From positions 6,386,001 through 6,450,000 of the forward strand of contig OW051471.1 of the NCBI GenBank assembly GCA_932521025.1: a stretch of DNA of 64,000 bases, written 5' to 3'. The stretch's first letter is position 1. The number at the start of each line of letters is the position of its first letter. Positions 55,371 through 64,000 of this stretch are shown here, in pieces. Below the pieces are notes generated by a model, which searched no databases, was not told the origin of the DNA, and worked only from the letters and a program-made list of their open reading frames with translations. The position numbers and the translations under genes are program-made. The DNA is from Oscheius onirici (taxonomy: Eukaryota > Nematoda > Chromadorea > Rhabditida > Rhabditidae).

Positions 55371-57626
55371 TTAATCGACCTCTTCAATGGTCGGTCCTTG
55401 TCCAGATCCAGGAGGTCCGCCAGGAGTTGGCCCACCAGGTTGACCGCCGGCTGCTTGGTACAGACGAGTGATGATTGGATTGCAAACTCCCTCGAGTTCT
55501 TTTTGCTAAATACCTTTTTTCTCTAGATCTGATAAATTACCTGATGTGCAAACTCGTCCTTTTCAGCAGTCTGATTACTTTCCAGCCAATGAAGGATCTA
55601 GAAATGTGTAAAGCTGGAGAAAAAGAAACGAACCTCGTTGCACTTTTCTTCGATTTTCTTTTTGTCCTCTTCTGACAACTTCTCCTTCAGTTTTTCGTCG
55701 TCGATGGTCTGCTTCATGTTGAAGGCGTAGCTCTCCAAGGAATTCTTAGCCTGAATTCGGTCCTTCTGCAACTCATCGTCCGCCTTGTATTTCTCGGCGT
55801 CATTGACCATTCGGTCGATTTCTTCCTTAGAAAGACGTCCCTTGTCGTTGGTTATCGTGATCTTATTGCTCTTTCCAGTGGATTTATCAGCGGCGTGGAC
55901 ATTGAGAATACCTGAACTTACCTTTTCTTGTTCTCTCACTGTGTCTTACCATTGGCATCAATATCGAAAGTGACCTGAGTTTATTCTTTGCGTGAATATA
56001 ATTTGATATTTTACCTCGATCTGGGGCACACCACGAGGAGCGGGAGGAATGCCAGACAACTCGAACTTTCCGAGTAAATTGTTGTCTTTTGTCATGGCTC
56101 TTTCTCCCTCGTAGACCTGAATCAGAACACCAGGCTGGTTGTCGGAATAAGTGGTGAATGTTTGAGAAGTCTTCGTTGGAATGGTTGTGTTTCTCTGAAC
56201 AGAAGAATATGGGAAAAATATGCGAACACCTTGATGAGAGCAGTCATGACACCACCTGCAGTCTCGATTCCGAGAGACAACGGAGCGACGTCGAGAAGCA
56301 GCAGATCTTGAACTGCTTCGCTCTTGTCTCCGGACAAAATTGCTGCTTGTACAGCAGCTCCTAGAGAGTTATTAAGTCTTTTACTTCGGCTACTTACCAT
56401 AGGCTACAGCCTCATCCGGATTGATGGACTTGTTTAGTTCCTTTCCACTGAAGAGATCGGACAGAAGCTTTTGAACCTTCGGGATACGCGTGGACCCTCC
56501 GACGAGAACAATGTCGTCCACTTGGCTCTTGTCGAACTTGGCATCTCTGGAGCAAATCATCATAAAATTTAGAAAGAGGGAGATACCTTAGAGCCTTTTC
56601 CACAGGGTCCATGGTGCTTCTGAAAAGATCTGCACAGAGCTCTTCGAAGCGGGCACGAGTAATGTTAGTATAGAAGTCGATTCCCTCGAAGAGCGAGTCG
56701 ATTTCAATCGAGGCCTGCGAAGACGAAGAAAGAGTTCTCTTGGCTCGTTCGCAGGCAGTTCGAAGACGACGAAGAGCTCGAGGGTTGGAAGCCAAATCCT
56801 TCTTGTGCTTGCGCTTGAACTCAGCGACAAAGTGATTGACCATCCGATTGTCAAAGTCTTCCCCTCCTAAATGTGTGTCTCCAGCCGTAGATTTCACTTC
56901 GAAGATGCCATCCTCAATGGTGAGAATTGAGACATCGAATGTTCCACCTCCCAGATCGAAAATGAGCACATGTCTTTCTCCATGTCCCTTTTTGTCGAGT
57001 CCGTAAGCGATCGCAGCTGCAGTTGGCTCGTTAATGATTCGAAGAACATTGAGGCCAGCAATAGCTCCAGCGTCTTTTGTTGCCTGTCGCTGGGAGTCAT
57101 TGAAGTAGGCAGGAACAGTAACCACAGCATCCTTGACCGTCTGTCCGAGAAACTGTTCAGCGGTCTCCTTCATCTTCACCAATACCATCGAGGAAATCTC
57201 TTCCGGAGTAAAAGTCTTGTTCTCTCCTTTGTATTCGACTTGGAGCTTGGGCTTGGATCCCTCATTGAGAACCTTGAAGGGCCAATGCTTCATATCGGAC
57301 TGAACTCCCGGATCATCGAACTTACGACCAATCAGTCGTTTTGCATCTGAACCATTTTTCGATTCGTTTCTCTGTATTACTGACCGAACACAGTATTGTG
57401 TGGATTGAGAGCAACCTGGTTCTTAGCGGCATCTCCAATCAGTCTTTCAGTATCCGTAAAAGCTACGTAAGAAGGCGTAGTCCTGTTTCCTGAATATACA
57501 TTTTTCCATTCAGTCAAGAAACTAACCTTGATCATTGGCAATGATCTCAACTTTTCCATGTTGGAAAACTCCGACACAAGAATACGTAGTTCCGAGATCT
57601 ATACCAACTGCATTAGCTCTCGACAT
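55371..57626 (-). CDS. hsp-1: Cytosolic HSP70 chaperone
   Basis: Starts [20 protein letters not shown], the ATPase signature. Others: [99 protein letters not shown], then [40 protein letters not shown] and [20 protein letters not shown]. The lid is followed by a Gly/Pro-rich tail ending [12 protein letters not shown] is the TPR co-chaperone docking motif of cytosolic HSP70. All three HSP70 signatures are complete. Several short introns are present, which favours a constitutive Hsc70-type gene, yet heat-shock elements lie about 150 bases upstream. Orthologue of C. elegans hsp-1 by resemblance. Confidence 0.96.
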
Positions 57627-57760
57627 CGTTTTTTTTAACTGAAAAAGTGGGTTCAGTAAGGCAAAGGAGAAAGAAAGAATCGAAAAGCGGTGGCCTCTTG
57701 CTGCGCCGATCGAAAAGAATGATGCCATGTTGGCTAGGAAAACAACAACAGCGGGGTCTA

Positions 57761-57790
57761 GAACCTTCTGCGGGCTCGAAGCTTCGCGAA
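57761..57790 (-). promoter_or_regulatory. Heat-shock elements upstream of HSP70
   Basis: The block GAAGCTTCGCGAA at 57778-57790 is three correctly spaced nGAAn units (GAAnnTTCnnGAA). A second pair, GAACCTTC, stands at 57761-57768. This is the binding pattern of heat-shock factor trimers, located 135-165 bases before the HSP70 start codon. Confidence 0.7.
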
Positions 57791-57880
57791 GATAGGCCTC
57801 AAAACTATAAACAAGGCCTTTCAAAATATGTTTTCGGTTCTCTTGAGAACAACTTTCGTGCACTGATAGCTCAGATGAAT

Positions 57881-57892
57881 GGGGGGGGGGGG
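57881..57892 (+). repeat. Run of twelve G residues
   Basis: An uninterrupted G12 homopolymer lies in the shared upstream region of HSP70 and RPC4. Such tracts can form G-quadruplexes and are deletion-prone in nematodes lacking the DOG-1/FANCJ helicase. Confidence 0.9.
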
Positions 57893-58189
57893 CGTGCGGA
57901 GGACTTCTGATCTGAAGTGAAGTAGCTGAAGGGAAAAGTTTGTCCGTAATCTTGACTTAAAATGGTCTTCCCAAGTTCGTATCTCCCACTGATGACAATT
58001 TCTTGCTTTTTTAGTCGCAATGAAATTTATTTGAATTCCGCGCTTCTTCCTCTACTTCTTGGTTCTTGAAACGAAAGCTCAACTGACGGGAATAAATGTG
58101 CACTAGTTTCAAAACTTCTCATTTTTCTTGTCTTTCGTCACAGTCTTCTTCTTCAAATTTGGTTCACTCATCAAATTTTCAGAGAGAAG

Positions 58190-59756
58190 ATGTCCGGTCG
58201 AGGAAGGGGTAATACAACCAGCAAAAGAGGAACGCCGAACCTTGCCCTGGCCGGTAAAAGAGAAGATGTAAATTCCAAAACTCCGGCGGCGAGAGGGTAA
58301 GCTTTTTTCGGCATTCTTACTATTGTTTTGCTTTTAGTAAATCACCGCGTGGGGCTGTTCGAAGCGGAAGAGGCGTTGGTGGTGGAGGAAGAGGAGGAAA
58401 ATTTGTAAAACAAGATTTGATCACATCAGAAGGAATTTTCTCTGAAGGTCTTCACGCAGAAGGAGCTAACAGAAAGGATAGAAGAGACGTCGATAAAATC
58501 AGTAATTTGTTTATGTTTACGTAAATACCTTCATTATTCAGCTTTTGCAAAAGATTCGCGCAATGGAATTGAAAAACGAGCAAAGAATGAGACCGAGGAT
58601 CGAATGGAAGTTGATCACGAAAAAATCTCGACGACCACCGGCTATGATGATGAATGGCGAAGTGATACAGAAGAAGATCAGCAGGCGTTGCAGGAGATTA
58701 CTGGCGGCGCTGGTTTCATTTCCGATTTCAAGCAAGGAGATCGCCTTCCAATTGTTTTACCAGCCAAGGACGAATATCAATACCAAGAGGTTCAAACTTT
58801 TGCTCCAAAACAAGTTTTTAGCTTATTTCAAAGTTGAATCAGAATAAACTAAACGGACATCATCCGGAAGAGAATTATGCCTCGTATGTTACTTGTTGAC
58901 TTTTCATGAACCATTTTCAGCAATCAAAAACGAGATCCAACAAAATATCTCAGCAAAAAAGCTGGTAAAATCTTGATAAAAGCCTTTGAAGGTAATTTCT
59001 ACTTCTTTTAAATATCACAAGTGTATTTCCTTACAGATGGCCGCAGCGAGTCGCTGATGCTTCTTCAGTTGCCCACCGTTGTGAATAACCTCACATCCAA
59101 TGTCAATCAACCAGCTGTTAAACTGGAGCCGAACTCAGATGTTCCACTTCCCGCAGATACTTCATCCAGCAACTCTCGTCCCGAGTTGCCAAAAGGAAAG
59201 AAAATCGGAAAGCTTCAAGTATGATAGTTTCTTGTGCTCAATGGACAGTTTACAGATCACGAAAAGAGGAAGAGTCATGCTGAAAATCGGAGATACCGTT
59301 TTAGATGTCGCGTTGGCTGCAACAACAGAACTATGCGAGGTGAAACTGTCAATTTGATAGCCCAATCTTTCATTTCAGAACGCGATTCTATTAGAAACAA
59401 AAGCGGAACCTTCGCCCGTAAGCATGTTTCGACCGACAGACACTGGTAGCAACGCTGTCTATCACGTTGGCAAAATCGAACATCGGCTAATCGCTTCGGC
59501 CAATTGGAGTAATCTTCGAACCAAGCAGGATACGGTTGGTTTTTTTTTTCGCTTATCAAATAATCAGTTTCTATCTGATCTGAAATACGCCGAGATTTTA
59601 CCTTCAGATAATTGTTCTTAATCTTTATTTCAGCCAGCAACTCCTGCTCCAGTTTCCCCTTCAAAGCCAAACGTCCTACTTCTCCAGGAATTCCGTGATT
59701 TGGTTCAGGAATCGGTCAATTGGTCAGAAGAGGCCGAAAAGTGGGCTAGTCCTTAG
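58190..59756 (+). CDS. DNA-directed RNA polymerase III subunit RPC4 (POLR3D)
   Basis: The ATG at 58190 follows a TTTTCAG acceptor by seven bases. The N-terminus is basic and Gly/Arg-rich (MSGRGRGNTTSKRGTPNLAL, SPRGAVRSGRGVGGGGRGG), then KDRRDVDKI. An acidic middle follows (YDDEWRSDTEEDQQALQE), then DGRSESLMLLQLPTV. The conserved RPC4 C-terminus is KIGKLQITKRGRVMLKIGDT, VLDVALAATTELCENAILLE, TGSNAVYHVGKIEHRLIASA and NWSNLR. RPC4 is a peripheral polymerase III subunit that pairs with RPC5 and takes part in termination and reinitiation. Length near 390 residues matches the family. Divergent from HSP70. Confidence 0.9.
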
Positions 59757-62700
59757 ATACTTGCTCGCCTGCATTGTTATTTTTCTTGTTGTTATTGTTG
59801 ACTCTGTTGTCTTCCCTGCTACGGGTCTTTTTCCCTTATAAAATATATACACTCAGGTATTCGAACAGCTGTAGCCGTTTTTAGTTTCTCGTTAACTCAC
59901 GTCAGCGCTCCCACTATCGATGGCTAATTATGAACCCAAATTTTGCTCATTTCAGTTTGATCTCCCGGGAGGTCGTCTTACCACGTCCATTTCACACTTT
60001 GAAGGTCTCAATTTCACTTCTTTGGATGTCTAATGGTTTGGAACTTGCGGAACAGTTATTTTGATTTCTCAAGAGCTGAACCTTTCTTTTTATCAGGCTT
60101 GTTACTCACGCGGAAAGTACTTCATCTGTCGAATATTAATCGAGAGAGGCTTCTGTTGTCCTCTCGTCTTATTCAGAGCACAAATAGTCTGTTTTGAGAC
60201 ACTTTTCCAGCTCTTAGAGCCTCTTTCTGTCATTTTACTGTTCTCTTCTATCATTCTCCTCACAAACAGCTGTCTTTTCTGCTCTGCATAGTAACTCCAC
60301 CCATGTCTCTTCAGCACATGTTTTTTTAATATTCTCTATTAATCTAAAGATCTACTGGCATCGGGTCAAAGGACGCAACATGATAGAGGACAGTTGTCCG
60401 TCATGAAACTGCAGTTTAAAGAGATTCTCGTTGCAATCCGAGAACTTTTTTTTCGTTGGAGGAACTAAGCGTTTCGCTCTTTCTGATGTTTCGGAAAAAG
60501 TATAGTTGTTTTTGAGACACAAAGCGCCAGATAGGGAGTTGATTAGGCCACTCTCAGTAAAAAATCATCTGAGGGCTTCTCTTTCGACTTCTTCCGTTCC
60601 CATCCGTTTCGATTGTGATAGCTCTCGTGAGTTGACGGCTCATCAATTGCGAGAGCGGAGGGTCCAACAACCGTTTTTCTCTCAAAGAGCATCCCGGATT
60701 AGTCGCAATATTTGGACTATACTCCTGGCCATCTTTGGTCTTCTCCTCAGTACTGACACTGAGAATATCCCTGTCGCATATTTGCCAACTCGTGCAACCG
60801 TCTTGTTTGTCCGTGTAGTTTCGAGTATCTTTATCTTTTTTCGCTGTTTCTCTCTCAGATATCCATAGTTTAGCAGAAGAGCAACTCGTGCCTAGTCGGC
60901 TCAGATTACGGATGACATTTGTGCTGTTCGTCTTATCCACTGCCAAAGAAGGAAAATGCCGTCATTGGGTTGTTTACTCGGGATTGAAAAGTAGATGTTT
61001 CTGTTCACAACCAGCAGCTAATGATGCCGCCAGCAATTTGAATTCTGTTTATTTTCCGCTGGCACTCGATCAACATTCCGAAATAAGCTCTTTCTGTCGA
61101 GTGCTCATTAAAACAAATTGGAGGAGGAGGTGGATGAACAGTTCACCAACTCTCTTTCTGCTCCAATAGCTTTGCTCTCTTATTCGAACCAGATCTGCAA
61201 TTGCTACCTCAATTATGTACAACCCCTTGCTCTCCGTTTAGTTCTTCTATTCAACTGATCCTTAGCTCGCCCTAGACTTTTGACGTAACAGCATGGTGAG
61301 GTGTCGAGTTATGCTAATTCTGAGGCGGGGACAAACATAAAAAGTAATTTAAGACACCAGACTGATCCCCGTTTTGATCTCTCTCTCTCTCTGCATGATT
61401 TTTTGGTCTTTTTTTTGAACGCACTCGTCTGTCATTTATGTCAACTTTTTGTGGGAGAGAGACCTTCTCTTCTTTTTCAAAAACCTTCTTCATTTATCAA
61501 TTGTGAGTAAAATGGCGCTAAGATGCCGAAAACGCTAAAATTAATGGCGTTTCGACAGATGGTGACCATTCTTCTTCGGAGGCCGTTGTGCACAGCAACA
61601 ACATCAAGACACGCCAACCTCTAGTCTCTCGTCATCTGAAACATTCATAATTTTGAGTTGGTCCTCTGTTTTTCTCCCTGAAAGTCATATTGGTTTCCGT
61701 AAGCAGAGCAATCTCTCCAACTGTCACTCTTTTCCGGCAAAACAAATGGGATACGGTAGTCTCAGTGTTTGGAGACTATCCAAACCAGACATTTTAAATT
61801 TAATAATTTCCCCATAACCTTATCTTGATCGAATGAGCTCTTGTGAATGCCAAGATGGCTAAATCCAGTTTGTGCCCGTCCCAATTACTCAGTCTGTCTC
61901 TTCTTAATCTCCGTCTCTCATTTACACTTGGAGGTCTTGAGACCATTCGTTGATCTGGATCTGTGAAAAAGTGGATTCTTTATAGAGAAAGGGATTTGTG
62001 ATTTAGAAAGGGCAATTTGAAATGGATGCTTAGAATTTACGAATAGTGATTCTCTATACACTAGCAAAAAGAGTGGACGATCGGTCGCTGCCCGATCCTT
62101 TTGGCACGGTCTAGTTCATTTTTTACAACGATACCAGAGAGACCGGATCGGACAAAACCCGCTCCTCCGTACCTAAAAGTAACACGCTTTGCCTTATCAA
62201 CATGAATTGACTGAAAACAAAAACTGTTGCTTTTCGCAAGATTATGGCAAAATTGATTTCAAAATTGACTCTAATAACTCTAAAAAGCTTCTAATTCCGA
62301 AAATGCAGGGGTATAACAGGGTCGAAAAGCAACAAAAAAATCTTGAAAATATGTTTCTAGAGGTAACTTTTTACGTTGAATCCGATAAAATTGGTTCCGA
62401 GCCTGAAAATGCTGTTGGTGCGCGTTACGATTTTAGGCTCGGCGCGTTTCGTACTAATGGAAGGCAAAGCTAAATCCACCGATCAACTGAAAAAGAGCGA
62501 GAGTAACGTCACTCTTTAGCTCTATTTTGACCGGGTCCTATTTTTGGTCTCGTTCAAATTACAGCTAATAATCCATCCGCCCTCACTCTCTATCTTCCGG
62601 TCAATAGCAATCTCATTCTAACACGTCTCATTCTGTTTGTATTGAACTGTGCATTTGGAATACTTTGAGGAAGCAGTGTTCCTCCCTACATACATTGTTC

Positions 62701-63555
62701 CTGGCAGCCATCTGTCAATCATTCTCAGGCTCTTCCCGACCAACTTCTCGTTCTCCATGAACAAATGATTTGTTCGTTTTCAATCTTCTCGCTACTATTC
62801 GTTTTCCTATGTCTCTCTGAACCACCTCCGTTCTCTAATCAGCTCTCGTCGTATTTTAACAGGACATCCTGTTCAATCCGATTACATGTTTCGGAGTTTT
62901 CTACACTTCTGACTCATGCCGTTCTGTTGCTAGCAATCTTTGTAGTTAGCAGGTCTTTTCAGTTGTGGGGTTACTTGACGGCAGTTGCGTGAGAGTCTTT
63001 TCAAATTGCACCGTACTCAGTGACTAGAGAAGGAACATTCCACATATTCCTCGAAAGTCTGCCAGGATGTGAACTTTTGAGACGGCAATTATAATCCAAA
63101 AAGGGCATCTTCCTCACCCGGAACTTTCTCTTTTCAAAAGAACTCACAATTATCATTTGACACTGAATAGGATTGCTTCGTTAGTACTTGTGCCCGTTGT
63201 CTACCTCCCAAGCCGTCATTTGCAGACTGCGTCAGGCCTAGTTTGGATAAAGCAGTTCTAATGAGTCGCAGCTGTGTCTTCCTCCCAGAAGAACACATAC
63301 CATTAGCATTTGATCTTCTCCCTGCAGAAAAAATCTTTATGGACTGCGTTCTCTTAGCTCACACACCCATAATTTTCTTCAGTGACCCGCCTTTTGGAGC
63401 TGTTTCGCTCTTTCTCTCTAGTCTAAATCTGTCAGCTATTTGCCTATTCGGTAGCACTTCCGTTTTCGCGAGGAGGAGTGTAATGAGTCCTCTTCTAATC
63501 GTTCTCCTTTGTTGGACAACTGACTCACTTTTTCCTCAAAACATCCTTTTCAGTC
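59757..63555. other. 3.8-kb non-coding region before the GPCR gene
   Basis: Pyrimidine-rich stretches, no recognisable domains, no convincing ORF series. The last bases before the GPCR ATG, CCTTTTCAG, are a splice acceptor, so upstream untranslated exons of the GPCR are likely somewhere in here. No tRNA or repeat identified. Confidence 0.5.
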
Positions 63556-64000
63556 ATGGATCTCACTACCACAGCTCCAACTCTTTTCCAAGCTGTCGTC
63601 AATGTGACCACTACCGTCTCGCCAGCAGATGCCATGTTTATCAAAATGGCCTTTCTCAAGAGCGTCTACCAATGGGTCATTCCACTCATGATAATTGTCC
63701 TTTTGGTCAGTTCCTTCTTTTTCTTTGAAGAACCAAACCATTTCAGATAGCCATTGTTGGAAATTCAATCATATGTTTGGCCAGTCCATTCATGGCATTT
63801 CCAATCTCTCCATATCTAAAGCTGTGTGTATCCCTGGCCGCGGCAGATCTTTGGGCAGCTACACTCTTGATCATAGGTATGTTCCAAACCCGTCAAAAAC
63901 ACTAGCTTCTCCTGTCGCAATCAGCTGTGTAGACCTCATTTGCGCGTCCACCCACTTGTCCTATCAAAGTCAGTCCTAGAAGAGAAAGGATTGTTTCAGG
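63556..64000 (+). CDS. Class A (rhodopsin-like) G-protein-coupled receptor, 5' part only
   Basis: Starts MDLTTTAPTLFQAVVNVTTT, two bases after a TTTTCAG acceptor. The short extracellular start has an NVT glycosylation sequon. TM1 spans an intron: WVIPLMIIVLL joins IAIVGNSIICLASPFM, with the conserved GN pair. TM2 reads LKLCVSLAAADLWAATLLII with the conserved LAAAD. A GTATGT donor follows, and the window ends at a GTTTCAGG acceptor, so the rest of the receptor lies beyond 64000. The ligand class cannot be told. GN in TM1 and LAxAD in TM2 make the assignment to class A firm. Confidence 0.8.

Noticed and set aside
1-64000. CRISPR array or bacterial operon structure
   Set aside because: The introns, splice sites and gene content are eukaryotic; no spacer-repeat pattern was seen.

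Overview
This is a eukaryotic window, almost certainly from a nematode. Introns are very short (often 35-50 bases) and end in TTTCAG or TTTTAG. Many genes carry a 3' splice acceptor within a few bases of the ATG, as expected where mRNAs receive a trans-spliced leader. There is a FLP-13-like FMRFamide neuropeptide precursor and an invertebrate-type troponin I with a Glu-rich tail. All gene calls come from reading the sequence and from family knowledge; no database search was possible and exon borders are by eye. I cannot name the species.

Layout. 0.8-7.8 kb: a large TBC1D8/TBC1D9-type Rab-GAP gene on the minus strand, with two plus-strand genes nested in its introns (a secreted Cys-rich protein and a DUF547 protein). 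8.3-11.5 kb: a glucose-6-phosphate transporter relative (SLC37A4 type), a mitochondrial thiamine pyrophosphate carrier (SLC25A19 type) and a tiny membrane ORF, all minus. 11.6-12.5 kb: a 352-bp inverted duplication carrying spliced gene pieces. 12.6-18.8 kb: a METTL21D/VCPKMT-type methyltransferase followed by two tandem leukotriene A4 hydrolase genes. 18.8-25.4 kb: a long non-coding stretch with a GC-rich palindromic repeat, one TATA-type promoter and the 3' end of a non-LTR retrotransposon. 25.4-27.7 kb: the elongation factor ELL.

28.3-30.5 kb: a type I membrane protein and F-actin capping protein alpha (minus). 31.0-35.5 kb: a closely packed plus-strand trio, mitochondrial ribosomal protein L1, a PDZ protein with two apparent frameshifts, and a sphingolipid delta4-desaturase. 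36.5-37.1 kb: the flp-13-like gene. 37.3-38.4 kb: troponin I (minus). 39.5-41.2 kb: two unrecognised minus genes. 41.8-43.5 kb: adenosine deaminase. 43.6-46.1 kb: splicing factor SF3B2 followed by a small ORF (minus). 47.2-49.3 kb: a Polo-like kinase (minus). 49.5-51.6 kb: a decayed non-LTR retrotransposon and a hAT-like non-autonomous DNA element. 51.9-59.8 kb: RRP1, DCAF13/SOF1, a cytosolic HSP70 with heat-shock elements, and RNA polymerase III subunit RPC4. 59.8-63.5 kb: non-coding, leading into the first exons of a class A GPCR that runs off the end.

Most genes are housekeeping (ribosome biogenesis, splicing, transcription, chaperone, cytoskeleton). Close same-strand spacing suggests several operon-like pairs: METTL21D-LTA4H, MRPL1-PDZ-desaturase, CapZ-alpha with the membrane protein, and SF3B2 with the small ORF. 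The most unusual structures are the two nested genes inside the TBC gene (one in a GC-AG intron), the near-perfect 352-bp inverted duplication, the one-peptide-per-exon layout of the neuropeptide gene, and several short inverted-repeat elements.
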